Shown here: positions 9,339 to 18,965 of the stretch, piece by piece
How the letters are laid out: every line of letters starts with the position of its first letter
Numbering within the stretch: position 1 is the first letter of the stretch
Assembly: GCF_900114435.1 (NCBI RefSeq)
Contig: NZ_FOZK01000001.1
Span: 1-64,000 of the forward strand
Reading direction: 5' to 3'
Length of the DNA stretch: 64,000 nucleotides
Source of the DNA: Halomicrobium zhouii
GTDB taxonomy: Archaea > Halobacteriota > Halobacteria > Halobacteriales > Haloarculaceae
Notes under the pieces: model-generated
Told to the model about the DNA's origin: nothing
What the model saw: the letters and a program-made list of their open reading frames with translations, nothing else
Database searches by the model: none
Made by a program: the position numbers and the translations under genes

Positions 9339-11069
9339 ATGGTTCCCGGCACCTGGCTCGTCGTCGCCTCGGCGGTCGCAGGGGTCGGAACGGTCTTCCT
9401 GATCGGCTCGCTCTGGCAGTACCGCGACAAGCCCGGAGCCCGGTGGTTCCTGGTCAGTCTCGGTGGCCAGGCAGTCTGGAGCGGCACCTACGCCGCGGCG
9501 CTGCTCGTCTCCGACCCGGCGCTCCGGTTCGCCCTCGAAGTCGTCGTCTGGGCCGCCATGGCGACGATGAGCGTCACCTTCCTCGCCTTCGCGCTGGGGT
9601 ACACCGGTCGCGGCCGGTTCGTCCGAACGAGAGCCGGTCGGGCTTTGCTGACGCTCCCCATCGTCGTGGCCGTCGCCGTCGCAACGAACCCCTGGCACGG
9701 GCTGGTCTGGACCGGGTTCGAGGTTCTCCCCGTCGCTGGCGTCGCGACGGCGAGTTACGCGCTCCAGCCGTGGGCGCTGGCCGTCGCCGCCGTCGGCGCG
9801 CTGTTCCCTCTCGTCGCCAGCGTGCTCCTGCTCGACACCGTCGTGAGTTACGGGCCGCTGTACCGCCGGGAAGCGGTCGCTGTCGGCCTGAGCACGCTCC
9901 CACCGACGGCGGCGCTGTACGCCTGGCTGTTCGGTCTCGGGCCGGTGCCGACGGTGAACTTCGCGACGGTGCTCTTCCTCCCGCACGTCCTCTTCGACGC
10001 CTACGCCTTCGTCGGGAGCGACATGTTCGAGTTCCACCCGGCGACCCGGCGGACGGGGGAGCGAGCGGCCCTCGACGACCTGGGGAATCCCGTCGTCATC
10101 GTCGACGAGCAGGGCCGCGTCGTCACGGTCAACGCCGCGGCGGCGACGCTGCTCGACGTGGACCGGCGGGCGGCGCTCACGAACCCCCTGGACGACTACC
10201 TCGACGGCGACAGTCTCGACCCGACCGTCGGCGACCAGCGCGTCACCATCGAGCGCGACGGCGCGCCCCACACGTTCAACGTCACCGCCAGACCGCTCCG
10301 TGACGGCGGTGACACCCACGTCGGCTACACCGTCGTCTTCCAGGACGTCACCGAGGAACTCCAGCGCGAACAGCGCCTCGAAGTGCTCAACCGCGTCCTC
10401 CGGCACAACCTCCGCAACGACATGACCGTCGTCCACGGGTTCACCACCACCGCCAACGACCTGGTCGACGACGAGGAGGTGTCGGGGATGCTCGACACGG
10501 TCGAGCGCAAGGCCGACGAACTGGTCGCGCTGGGCGAGAAGGCTCGCAGCGTCGAGCAGATCGTCGCCCGCGAACCACGGCAGACGCCCGTCGCCCTCGA
10601 CGACCTGCTGGCCAGCGTCGTCGACGACCTCCGCGAGGCGTTCCCCGGGCGGTCGATAACCCTCGAGTGCTCGCCCGTGACTCTCGAAACCGACGAGGAG
10701 ACGCTCCGGGTCGTGACAGAGGCGCTCCTCGAGAACGCACTCCAGCACGGGTCGCCCGACGACGGCGACGCGGTCCGGGTCGACGTCGACGCCGAAAAGG
10801 AGTCGGTGACCGTTCGCGTCGCGGACGAAGGCCCCGGCGTGCCCGACCAGGAGCTGGCCGTCATCGATTCGGGCCGGGAGACCGACCTCGAACACAGCAC
10901 GGGACTGGGGCTCTGGCTGGCGAGCTGGGGCGCTCGTCAGCTCGGCGGCGACCTCGCGTTCGACGTGAGCGACGACGGCACCGTCGCCAGCCTCACCCTC
11001 CCGGCCGCGGACCCGACGAGTGAGGACGCCGTGGGACGGAGTCCGCCGTCCCCTCGCCGTGACGGGTAG
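9339..11069 (+). CDS. Sensor histidine kinase with N-terminal 7TM domain and PAS
   Basis: A 576-residue membrane sensor. Residues 1-215 form seven hydrophobic helices of the haloarchaeal histidine-kinase 7TM type. About 240-345 is a PAS-like domain (NPVVIVDEQGRVVTVN). About 350-390 holds the H-box, VLRHNLRNDM. The rest is the HATPase domain with the N-box LENALQHG, the G1 box ADEGPGVP and STGLGLWLASWG. It should autophosphorylate on the H-box histidine. No response regulator is adjacent, so the partner is elsewhere. Confidence 0.93.
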   Translation: MVPGTWLVVASAVAGVGTVFLIGSLWQYRDKPGARWFLVSLGGQAVWSGTYAAALLVSDPALRFALEVVVWAAMATMSVTFLAFALGYTGRGRFVRTRAGRALLTLPIVVAVAVATNPWHGLVWTGFEVLPVAGVATASYALQPWALAVAAVGALFPLVASVLLLDTVVSYGPLYRREAVAVGLSTLPPTAALYAWLFGLGPVPTVNFATVLFLPHVLFDAYAFVGSDMFEFHPATRRTGERAALDDLGNPVVIVDEQGRVVTVNAAAATLLDVDRRAALTNPLDDYLDGDSLDPTVGDQRVTIERDGAPHTFNVTARPLRDGGDTHVGYTVVFQDVTEELQREQRLEVLNRVLRHNLRNDMTVVHGFTTTANDLVDDEEVSGMLDTVERKADELVALGEKARSVEQIVAREPRQTPVALDDLLASVVDDLREAFPGRSITLECSPVTLETDEETLRVVTEALLENALQHGSPDDGDAVRVDVDAEKESVTVRVADEGPGVPDQELAVIDSGRETDLEHSTGLGLWLASWGARQLGGDLAFDVSDDGTVASLTLPAADPTSEDAVGRSPPSPRRDG

Positions 11070-11306
11070 AGTCGAAGCCAGGGGGTTGGATATCGGTGTC
11101 GCCTTTGAATGGAGGTGCGTAGTACCGCCTTTCGAGGGTGTTCGGCAGTGCACGCACCGGTTTCGGAGTTGCACGGGGCGAATCGGACCTTCACTTCAGG
11201 TGGAACGAGCGTCGCAGCGACGGGGCGTGACGGGCCGCCTGCTCGCGGTGCGCGGTCTGTTTCTCAGAAGGGGCAATCGTATCACCCATCCGACACCTCT
11301 CGGCCG

Positions 11307-12527
11307 TCAGGCGCGCCGATCGGCTTTCGAGCAGCGACCCCGCGAGAGGAAGACGGCCTCTGCGCTGGTGCGCTTGCCGCCGTAGTCGGTCACCTTCACG
11401 CAGATGGTGTCGCGCTCGGAGAGCCCGCGGGGAACGTCCTCGACGAACACCTTGAGCGCGTTGCGCGAGCCCATGATCGTCGGCGGGTCGGAGCTGTAGT
11501 CGGCCTCTTCCAGGACCAGCGGGACGACCTCGCCGATCTCGACCGCCTCGGCGGGGTCGCGCTGCTGTGCCTGCCGGTGGGCCCGCTCGGCGTCGGCGTC
11601 GTCGTACTTCCAGTCGGCCTTCGAGTCAGGGAGGGTGATAGAGGCAGCGCTCGACGTCGCCGTCGGTGCGGTTCCGCCGACGGCCGTCCAGAGCCACGTC
11701 GCGACGGACCCGCTGCCGGGCAGCGCGACGGTGCCGCTCGCGACCCGGTCGACGACCGGTAGCGGGCTGGTGCCCTCCGCATCCGCCGCGAGCGTGACCG
11801 CCACGGCGCTCAGCAATTGGCTGACGACGTACATGCCACAGAGGACCACCGGCGCGGCCAGCAGCGCCAGGACGTGCGCGTCGAACGTCGCTTCGCCGAC
11901 GTCGACCAGCACCGGGACGCCCAGCGTCGCCAGCGCGTCCCGGAGCCAGGCCCACCCGGTGTCGCCGAGGGGGACGACGCCGTCCAGCGCGGCGGCGTTC
12001 AGGAACAGGAGGACGAACGAGAGCGGGAGCAGCGCGGCCGTCGCCACCCGGAACCGGGCGGTGCGAGTCAGCGGCCCGACGCGCACGTGCTGTGCGTAGA
12101 GGTGGACGACCCGGCGGACCAGGACGAACGTCGCGACGACGAGCGCCAGCACGGCCAGGGGGGTGGCGGCGGTTTCGACGACGACGGCGAAGACCGCTCC
12201 GAGCAGCAAGACCGGGGGTACGAGGACCACTACCGGTCGATCCGTGAGCCGCATGCGGATCGGTGCACGCAGGACCCGCGCGACGACCACGGCCGGCCCG
12301 GTGACGACGATCGCCAGCCAGACGACGGTCGCGAGCGTCTCTGGCCCGACGCCCCCGGGAACGGGAGCGACGGCGGCGAACACCGCCCCCAGCGCGAGCC
12401 AGACGGCGCTGGAGAGGAGGACGGCGAGGAAGTGGCCGACGACGAACACCACAGCATCGGCGACGTCGACGGCGAGGGCAGTGAACGAGCGAGTCACCCC
12501 CCACTCGGGGAGCCTGTCTGCAACCAT
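11307..12527 (-). CDS. Polytopic membrane protein with C-terminal TRAM-like domain
   Basis: A 406-residue protein. Residues 1-290 contain about seven hydrophobic helices. The last 100 residues are soluble, charged and resemble a TRAM fold: VEIGEVVPLVLEEA, then ALKVFVEDVPRGLSERD and ICVKVTDYGGKRTSAEAVF. TRAM domains bind RNA and are usually soluble, so the link to a membrane part is odd. A sequencing or evolutionary fusion of two genes is possible, but no start codon, ribosome site or frame break is seen at the joint. Function unknown. Confidence 0.75.
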   Translation of the reverse strand: MVADRLPEWGVTRSFTALAVDVADAVVFVVGHFLAVLLSSAVWLALGAVFAAVAPVPGGVGPETLATVVWLAIVVTGPAVVVARVLRAPIRMRLTDRPVVVLVPPVLLLGAVFAVVVETAATPLAVLALVVATFVLVRRVVHLYAQHVRVGPLTRTARFRVATAALLPLSFVLLFLNAAALDGVVPLGDTGWAWLRDALATLGVPVLVDVGEATFDAHVLALLAAPVVLCGMYVVSQLLSAVAVTLAADAEGTSPLPVVDRVASGTVALPGSGSVATWLWTAVGGTAPTATSSAASITLPDSKADWKYDDADAERAHRQAQQRDPAEAVEIGEVVPLVLEEADYSSDPPTIMGSRNALKVFVEDVPRGLSERDTICVKVTDYGGKRTSAEAVFLSRGRCSKADRRA

Positions 12528-12685
12528 CGCCTGTGGGTTTCGGAGATTCGGATAAAACCGTTTGGTGTCGTGACTGCGCGGTGTCGCGTCCGGACCGAGC
12601 GCGTCGGACGTCGACGTATCCGGTCCCGTGTGCGGACCGGTGCACGGTTCCTGCCGCTCCAGGACTCCGAAGAGTGCTCGACGAG

Positions 12686-13867
12686 TTACGTTATGCCGCG
12701 CACCTCGTTCGCGAGACAGGTGACGAACGGACGGGGATCGTCGAAAGTCAGGAGGTCGGACCGCCGGTCTCGGAGCACCGATTTGCCGATTTCCAACGCT
12801 TCGGAGGGCGCTGAAGGGCGAGTACAGAGGGGATGATCCTCGGTCAGGATGCTCGTGAGGTACGAGAGTTCGCCGAGGAGAAAGTGCGACGTGACACCTG
12901 CCTCGGCCGTCGGAATCGCCTGAACTGGTTCGTCTCGTGCCAGGTTCCAGTAGTAGTAGGGGAAATCGAAACCGGCGTGGATCTCCATCTGGACAGTCGC
13001 CCAGAACCGGGGGTTTATCTCGAGCAGTTTGTACTCACCGGTCTCTTCGTCCCGAATGATGTCGACGTCGGCAGGTCCGTGCCAGCCGAGGTGCGTGAGG
13101 AGGTCGCGCCCGACCGCTTCGAGTTCCGGGATGTCGACCGACTCGTGGTAGACGCTCGGGCCACAGTAGTAGTGCTCTCCCCGGATGACCCGCTTCTGGG
13201 TCTCGACCACTGGTTCGCCGTCCTCGTACAGGACGCCGAGCGAGTACTCGGTGCCTCTGAGATACTTCTGAACGTGCGGTTCGTGCTTGAACTCGGATTT
13301 CAGCGCTTCGACGTCGGGGCGCTCGTTCGGCCGGAGAAACGTCGCGCTCCCGCCGTCGACGATCTCGTCGTTCAGGCGTTCCGGGACGTACTCGTCCGCC
13401 AGCAGCGCGAACCTGGATTTCACGACGAGCTCCCTGCTCCAGTCGTCGACGTCGTCTATCGGCTGGGTCTCGGGGACGGAGACGCCGGCCTCTCGCGCAG
13501 CGGCGAACAGGCGATCCCGGTCGTGAGCCGTGCGAAGCGTCTCGAACGACGGCCAGGGAGTGGCGACGTGCTCGCCGAACGCGGCCCGGTACTTCGAGAG
13601 GACGTAGATGTCTTCCTCGCGCAGGGGAACGATCGTCTCGACGTCCGGACGCGCCGCCAGGGCTAACAGCGCATCCTTGTAGTCAGTGATGTCCTCGGCC
13701 GGGTCAGGTACTACCACTGACTCGTCACAGTAGCGGGACCGAAACGCCGGGTCGTCCTCGGTTTCCGAGACGGCTATCGTGCGTATCCCGCGCCGGCCGA
13801 GGGAGCGGTGGAACGCGACGGAACTGGTCGCGGTCGCCGACGGGACTACGACGGAACTTCTTTTCAT
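12686..13867 (-). CDS. ATP-grasp domain carboxylate-amine ligase
   Basis: A 393-residue ATP-grasp enzyme of the carbamoyl-phosphate-synthase/PylC-like group. It has an N-terminal pre-ATP-grasp fold (residues 1-105), a central nucleotide-binding lid (ELVVKSRFAL), and a magnesium-binding end (YKLLEINPRFWATVQM). Such enzymes join an acyl phosphate to an amine, often in peptide or cell-surface biosynthesis; the substrates here are unknown. The gene and its upstream spacer are less GC-rich than the surroundings. No biosynthetic partners are adjacent. Confidence 0.87.
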   Translation of the reverse strand: MKRSSVVVPSATATSSVAFHRSLGRRGIRTIAVSETEDDPAFRSRYCDESVVVPDPAEDITDYKDALLALAARPDVETIVPLREEDIYVLSKYRAAFGEHVATPWPSFETLRTAHDRDRLFAAAREAGVSVPETQPIDDVDDWSRELVVKSRFALLADEYVPERLNDEIVDGGSATFLRPNERPDVEALKSEFKHEPHVQKYLRGTEYSLGVLYEDGEPVVETQKRVIRGEHYYCGPSVYHESVDIPELEAVGRDLLTHLGWHGPADVDIIRDEETGEYKLLEINPRFWATVQMEIHAGFDFPYYYWNLARDEPVQAIPTAEAGVTSHFLLGELSYLTSILTEDHPLCTRPSAPSEALEIGKSVLRDRRSDLLTFDDPRPFVTCLANEVRGIT

Positions 13868-14273
13868 ACGTGTGTATTGCCTAACTATTTCAGTAATGAC
13901 ACCTTAGTAATGGTGGCGTTATCGGCGTGTAGCGGACGGCTGATTTTATCTCGGTGGTGTAATGCTGACAGTAACGTGAGTCGAACAACACCCTTTCCGG
14001 TAGTTTGTACGAGGTCCGTTCGAAACCCGAATTGTTTCGCTCCGGGCAGTAGCGGTCGAGATCGTTCCCGATCAGCCCGGTTGTCACCTGCGATGCGTGC
14101 TGGATACACCCACTGTATGCAGCACACGACTCCGATCAACTGCTGAGAGTGACAACAGCGCCGGTAGTTGATCCGGTGGTCACCGCTAGGAGCGGAGGCA
14201 AAGTAATCGCCAGACAATTCGAGGCCGCCGCCTGGATTCGCTTCGAACTGGTCCATCTCGGAGCGGCCAGGGA
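13868..14273. other. Lower-GC spacer without recognisable gene
   Basis: About 400 bases between two minus-strand genes with clearly more A/T than the rest of the window. It holds the ATP-grasp gene promoter (AT-rich stretch at 13868-13920). Short reading frames occur on both strands but none resembles a known family. It may be decayed DNA at the edge of an acquired segment. Confidence 0.5.
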
Positions 14274-15341
14274 TCACCGCTCGATGGCGTACACGTACCC
14301 GTCGTTGCTCCCGAAGTAGACGGTGTCGTCGGTGACGACGGGTTTCGACTGGACGGCGTTTCCGGTCTCGTATTTCCACAGTTGCTCGCCGGTCTCGGCG
14401 TCGAACGCGCGGAGGAACCCAGGCCGGTCGCCGATGTACAGGACGCCGTCGACGAGAGCCGGGTCACCGTTGAGCGGCCCCTCTGGCTTCTCACTCGTCC
14501 AGCGCACCTCGCCCGTCTCGGCGTCGACGGCGTAGAGGACGCCCAGATAGTTGCCGGTGTAGACGGTGTCGTTCCAGACGACGGGCGCACAGTTGATGTC
14601 GAGATCCGTCTCTAGTGACCAGTACAGGTCGCCGTTGTGCCGGTCCAGCGCGTAGAGGATGCCGTCCTTCGACCCAATAAAGACGCGATCACCACTAATG
14701 GCGGGCGATTTGAAAATGCTGTCTCCGGTTTCGTAGGTCCACAGTGACTCGCCATCGGCGGCATCGAGGGCGTAGATTGAATTGTCACTACTGCCGACGT
14801 AGACGACCCCGTCGTATACCGCCGGTCCCGCCCCAGCGTCGTGTGCCATCGAATGCGCCCATTGCTCATCCCCAGAGTCAAGATCGACTGCGTAGACGTT
14901 GTCGTCGTGACTGCCAAAGAATACAGATCCCTCAGCGACAGCCGGATCACTGAATATTTCGTCGCCGGTTTCGAAACGCCAGCGTTCGGTTCCATCGGCA
15001 GCGACTGCATAGAAGTTGGCGTCGCGGCTACCGACATATATGGTCTCACCGTCGACGGCAGGGTCTGACCAGATTTCGTCACCCGTCTCGAAATTCCAGA
15101 TGAGTTCGCCCGTTGCCGGATCCAGTGACCGGAGACCGCCATCGTGGCTTCCGACGTAGAGACTGCCACCGTGCAGGGCCGGCGACGATGAAACTCGATT
15201 GCCCGCCCAGTAGCGCCACCGCAAGCGGTCTGGGTTCGGCGTCCACTGCTCGGTCTCGGTCGATGAGAGGCGCATACACCCGGCGCTGGCGACCACGGCG
15301 CCAGCGAGGGTCGAGAGGTAAGTGCGTCGACCAGATACCAT
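14274..15341 (-). CDS. PQQ-type beta-propeller lipoprotein
   Basis: A 355-residue exported protein made of repeated propeller blades, each with WxxETGD and VYVGSxD-like signatures (for example LIWNFETGDE, RWRFETGDE, LWKYETGN). The N-terminus has a twin-arginine-type start (SGRRTYLSTLAG) and a lipobox (ASAGC), so it is probably a surface-anchored lipoprotein. The propeller resembles BamB and PQQ dehydrogenase folds, but no quinone-binding or catalytic residues are evident. The ATG at 15341 is used rather than a TTG six codons upstream. Confidence 0.85.
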   Translation of the reverse strand: MVSGRRTYLSTLAGAVVASAGCMRLSSTETEQWTPNPDRLRWRYWAGNRVSSSPALHGGSLYVGSHDGGLRSLDPATGELIWNFETGDEIWSDPAVDGETIYVGSRDANFYAVAADGTERWRFETGDEIFSDPAVAEGSVFFGSHDDNVYAVDLDSGDEQWAHSMAHDAGAGPAVYDGVVYVGSSDNSIYALDAADGESLWTYETGDSIFKSPAISGDRVFIGSKDGILYALDRHNGDLYWSLETDLDINCAPVVWNDTVYTGNYLGVLYAVDAETGEVRWTSEKPEGPLNGDPALVDGVLYIGDRPGFLRAFDAETGEQLWKYETGNAVQSKPVVTDDTVYFGSNDGYVYAIER

Positions 15342-15443
15342 CAGGGGCCGATTGGTCAAGAGAGGATCAGCAACTGAGTAATAGCTGTCGACGTGAAACG
15401 AACCCAGAAACCGGGCCTGAGCCTGGGCTGTCGGAAGAAATCC

Positions 15444-16091
15444 TCACCAGTCAGCGCAAATCTCGACGAAGTTGCGCAGGATCTGCAGACCAGTCTCACC
15501 GCTCTTCTCGGGGTGGAACTGCGTGCCGAAGACGTTGCCAGCCTCGTTGGCGACGATGGAGGGGAACTCCACCTCGTAGTCGGTCGTCGTCACGACCGCG
15601 TTCTCGTCCTCGGGTTCGGCGTAGTAAGAGTGGACGAAGTAGGCGTGCTCGCCGTCCACACCCTCCACGAGCGGGTGGTCGCGCCGGACGTCGAGTTCGT
15701 TCCAGCCCATGTGGGGAATCTTCTGGCCCTGGGCGAAGCGGACGTTGGTGCCGGGGATGAGGTCCAGGCCCTCGACGTCGCCCTGGCCCTCGCGCTCGGC
15801 CTCCTCGCTGGTGGTCAGGAGCATCTGCATCCCGAGGCAGATGCCGAACAGGGGCTTGCCGTCGGCGGCCTGCTCGGCGAGGACGTCGCGGAACGGCCCG
15901 GCGTTGTCCATCCCCTCGCTGAAGGCGCCGACGCCGGGGAGGACGACGCCGTCCGCCGCGTCGAGGTCGGCGGGGTCGGCCGACACCTCGACGGCGGCGT
16001 CGGCGCGTTCGAGCCCGCGCGTGACGCTACGGAGGTTCCCCAGTCCGTAGTCGACGACGACCACCTCGGCGGCGGTCTGTTTCGTTGCCAT
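15444..16091 (-). CDS. hisH: Imidazole glycerol phosphate synthase glutaminase subunit HisH
   Basis: A 215-residue class I glutamine amidotransferase. It supplies ammonia to HisF in the fifth step of histidine synthesis. The nucleophile elbow GICLGMQML carries the catalytic Cys, and FGTQFHPEKSG carries the catalytic His and Glu. VVDYGLGNLRSV at the N-terminus is the HisH signature. No other his gene lies in the window, consistent with scattered his genes in haloarchaea. Confidence 0.96.
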   Translation of the reverse strand: MATKQTAAEVVVVDYGLGNLRSVTRGLERADAAVEVSADPADLDAADGVVLPGVGAFSEGMDNAGPFRDVLAEQAADGKPLFGICLGMQMLLTTSEEAEREGQGDVEGLDLIPGTNVRFAQGQKIPHMGWNELDVRRDHPLVEGVDGEHAYFVHSYYAEPEDENAVVTTTDYEVEFPSIVANEAGNVFGTQFHPEKSGETGLQILRNFVEICADW

Positions 16092-16152
16092 GGTCGTGGG
16101 TTGTCGGTGGCGGGCTAAGACGCTTCGGCTTGCAGCGAGATTGGCGGCCCGC

Positions 16153-16794
16153 TCACCGCAGGTGGTCGACGAACCACTCGCCAGCGACGGCGGCCACCTC
16201 CTCCAGTTCGCCGGGGCCCGCGAACAGGTGGCCGGCGCCCTCGACGACGTGAAGCGCCGCCTCGCACCGTAGCTGGGCGTGGGCCTCCCGGTTGAGCGCG
16301 AGCACGTCCGCGTCGTCCCCACCGACGACGAACAGCGTCGGCGCCTCGACCTCCCCGAGCACCGATTCGGCCATGTCGACGCGGCCGCCGCGAGAGACGA
16401 GGGCCCCGACACCGGGTTCGACCCGGACCGCCGCGCGGATCGCGGCCGCCGCGCCGGTGCTCGATCCGAAGTAGCCGACCGGGAGCCCCCCGACGTCGGC
16501 GCGGTCGCGGAGCCACGCCGTCGCGGCGACGAGCCGGTCAGTCAGGAGCGTGACGTCGAAGCGGTTCGCCCTGTCCCGGTCCTCCGCCTCGGTGAGCAGG
16601 TCGAACAGCAGCGTCCCCAGTCCCCGGTCGCGCAGCGACGCGGCGACGGCGTTGTTTCGCGGACTGTGGCGACTGCTCCCGCTGCCGTGGGCGAACGCGA
16701 CGAGGCCCGACGCACCCGCAGGCACGACAAGTTCGCCCTCCAGCGCGACGCCGTCGGTCGGGATCGAGAACACGCCGTCGGTGAGGGTTGCCAT
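16153..16794 (-). CDS. Alpha/beta hydrolase (dienelactone hydrolase-like)
   Basis: A 213-residue alpha/beta hydrolase. The oxyanion region is VAFAHGSGSSRHS, the nucleophile elbow is GYFGSSTGAAAA (catalytic Ser), and a late His sits in EGAGHLFAGPGE. It probably hydrolyses an ester or thioester; the substrate is unknown. The ATG at 16794 is preferred to a GTG five codons upstream. Confidence 0.85.
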   Translation of the reverse strand: MATLTDGVFSIPTDGVALEGELVVPAGASGLVAFAHGSGSSRHSPRNNAVAASLRDRGLGTLLFDLLTEAEDRDRANRFDVTLLTDRLVAATAWLRDRADVGGLPVGYFGSSTGAAAAIRAAVRVEPGVGALVSRGGRVDMAESVLGEVEAPTLFVVGGDDADVLALNREAHAQLRCEAALHVVEGAGHLFAGPGELEEVAAVAGEWFVDHLR

Positions 16795-16874
16795 GTGCAA
16801 TCTTGTCACTGTAAGTGTAAGTTTCGCTCGGTGACCCGGTCGCGACCCCCACCGGTCGACGTGCCGGCGCCGAC

Positions 16875-17462
16875 CTACCAGTCGCCGAGCCGCGACTGGC
16901 CGCTCTCGGCGTCGGTGTAGTCCGCCGCTTTTTCGATGGTGTCGACGAAGGTGTCCTCCTGGCTCCGGTCGTACAGCGTCGCCGCGGGGTGGACGCAGAG
17001 CAGGACCTGCCGGCGGGTGCCCTCGATTTCGACGTCGACGACGTCGCCCGCCTCGGCGGTCACGGCCACGTCGCGCTGGAGCAGGTGCTCGGCGGGGACC
17101 TTCCCGAGCGTGACGACGATCTCCGGGTCGACGCGGTCTATCTCGGTCTCGAGGTAGCCCCGGCAGTTGGCCAGTTCCTCCGTACTCGGGTCGCGGTTGT
17201 CCGGCGGCCGGCAGCGCACGCAGTTGGTGATCCGGACGTCGCCGCGGTCGAGGCGGGCGTTCCGCAGCGCGTCGTCGAGCACGTCGCCGCTGCGGCCGAC
17301 GAACGGTTCGCCGCGCTCGTCCTCCCGCGCACCGGGCGCCTCGCCGACGAACAGCAAGTCGGCGTCCGCGGGCCCCGCGCCGTTCACGATGCGCGAGCGC
17401 GAGGCGACCAGCGCCTCGCAGCGGGTGCAGTCCTCGACGCAGACGCCCTCCATCTCGTCCAT
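16875..17462 (-). CDS. Uracil-DNA glycosylase, family 4 type (Fe-S)
   Basis: A 195-residue uracil-DNA glycosylase that removes uracil from DNA in base excision repair. The motif GEAPGAREDERGEPFVG and the later HPAATLYD match the family. Cysteines for a 4Fe-4S cluster are visible (CTRC near residue 11, NCVRCRPP in the middle). The start is taken at MDEMEGVC. A second, longer glycosylase lies about 1.5 kb away (18966-19610). Confidence 0.93.
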   Translation of the reverse strand: MDEMEGVCVEDCTRCEALVASRSRIVNGAGPADADLLFVGEAPGAREDERGEPFVGRSGDVLDDALRNARLDRGDVRITNCVRCRPPDNRDPSTEELANCRGYLETEIDRVDPEIVVTLGKVPAEHLLQRDVAVTAEAGDVVDVEIEGTRRQVLLCVHPAATLYDRSQEDTFVDTIEKAADYTDAESGQSRLGDW

Positions 17463-17577
17463 GGCTTCGCTGGGGCGGGCGCCGGCTTTAATGGTGAGGA
17501 AGGCTGGTCGCCGGGTCACCGGGTCGCGACCAGTGTGCCGCCCGTGCCCTTTTCCACGCCAGGCCCGACGTGTCTGT

Positions 17578-18363
17578 ATGGTGAACGCTCACCGAACCAA
17601 CGGCCTCCGCGAGACCGTCGAATCGGGCGACGTCGCGCTCGGCGTCCTCGACAGCGCGTACAGTCCGAACCTCGTCGAGCTGTACGGCGACCTCGGGATG
17701 GACTTCGTCTGGATCGACCTCGAACACGGCGGGCCGAGTCCCCGCGACGGCGACGCCCTGGAGAACCTGCTCCGGGCCGCCGAAGGAACCGGCACCGAAC
17801 TGCTCGTCCGCGTCCCGGCGGCGAGTCCCAGCATGGTCCGGAAGTGCCTCGACGTGGGCGTGCGCAACCTCTTCATCTCCCAGGTCGAGGACGTCGAGGA
17901 CGTCGAGCGAGCCATCAGCGCCGCCCACTTCGAGGTGGGCGACGAACCAGGCCGGCGCGGGATGGCGAACCCGCGCGCCAGCCGCTGGGGCCAGGCCGAG
18001 GACTACGCCGCCACGGAGGACGAGGCGGTGATGGTCGGCGTCACCATCGAGAACCAGGCGGCGATGGACGACCTCGACGCCATCCTCGACGTCCCCGAAC
18101 TCGGATTCGTCTTCCTCGGCCCGCTCGACCTCTCGGTCGCGCTGGGCCACCCCGGCGAGGCCGACCACCCCGAGGTGGAGGAGGCCGTCGAGACCGCCCG
18201 GTCGAAGGCCGTCGACGCCGGCGTCCCGGTCGGCAACCTCGCGTTCGGGATGGACGACGCCAACGAGAAGGCCCAGAACGGCTACCAGATACTCAACGTC
18301 GGCTCGACGACGGGCGCGGTGAAGGCGGCGGCCCAGGGCTGGCTGGACGACGCGGACGTGTAG
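17578..18363 (+). CDS. HpcH/HpaI aldolase/citrate lyase family protein
   Basis: A 261-residue class II (metal-dependent) aldolase of the HpcH/HpaI family, a TIM barrel that cleaves or forms 4-hydroxy-2-oxo acids. FVWIDLEHGG carries the conserved Asp and His. The metal-binding Glu and Asp regions fall in GVTIENQAAMDD and FLGPLDLSVALGH. The start is the ATG at the 5' end of the conserved region. No pathway neighbours reveal the substrate. Confidence 0.9.
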   Translation: MVNAHRTNGLRETVESGDVALGVLDSAYSPNLVELYGDLGMDFVWIDLEHGGPSPRDGDALENLLRAAEGTGTELLVRVPAASPSMVRKCLDVGVRNLFISQVEDVEDVERAISAAHFEVGDEPGRRGMANPRASRWGQAEDYAATEDEAVMVGVTIENQAAMDDLDAILDVPELGFVFLGPLDLSVALGHPGEADHPEVEEAVETARSKAVDAGVPVGNLAFGMDDANEKAQNGYQILNVGSTTGAVKAAAQGWLDDADV

Positions 18364-18456
18364 GCCATGGCCACAGCATCAGTGAGATCGTGGATTGGCG
18401 TGACGATCTGACAGGCAAACGGATGTCCACAAAACTTCCCGCGATACTCCGGAGGA

Positions 18457-18843
18457 CTACACGAGCGGTTCGAGAGAGAAGAACTCGAACCACGCACGCA
18501 GGACAGATTCGACCACGGCAAAGAATGCGAGTGGCGCCACGAAGAAGAACCACCAGCCAACGTACAGCACGGTGAACTCCCCGCCGTCGAACAGGTCGGT
18601 GATACTGAGTGCCGTACACAGACCGGCGAAAACGACGGGTGAGACGAGCCGCAAGCGGAGCAGCAAGTAAATCGGGCCGCCGCTGAGCAGTATCATCCCA
18701 GCGGCCTGGCCTCCGAGTACTAACACGGTCATTCCAATCGAATCGGCCGGTGGGTTCGTCGGCAACGCCAGGTGAACGTACGCGAGCATACCGACAGCGT
18801 ACATCACAGCCGCCGCCACCGTGATAGTTTGTCGTTTCCGCAT
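18457..18843 (-). CDS. Small four-helix membrane protein, unknown
   Basis: A 128-residue protein with four hydrophobic helices (TITVAAAVMYAVGMLAYV, TVLVLGGQAAGMILLSG, then two more). No family recognised. The ATG opening MRKRQT is chosen; eleven more in-frame codons upstream are possible. Moderately lower GC than its neighbours. No functional clue from context. Confidence 0.65.
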   Translation of the reverse strand: MRKRQTITVAAAVMYAVGMLAYVHLALPTNPPADSIGMTVLVLGGQAAGMILLSGGPIYLLLRLRLVSPVVFAGLCTALSITDLFDGGEFTVLYVGWWFFFVAPLAFFAVVESVLRAWFEFFSLEPLV

Positions 18844-18965
18844 ATCTTGGCACCCGTATGTATACCTCGAATACACCGTGTTCTATTGACAGGATCGGTT
18901 CGGCTACCACCTATCGCCACTTGCGATGAAAGTGGTCACTGCCGACGGCAAAAACAAAACAGAGA

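Noticed and set aside
11070..11306. Possible small RNA or tRNA gene after the kinase
   Set aside because: No cloverleaf, T-loop or conserved end was found; treated as an ordinary spacer.
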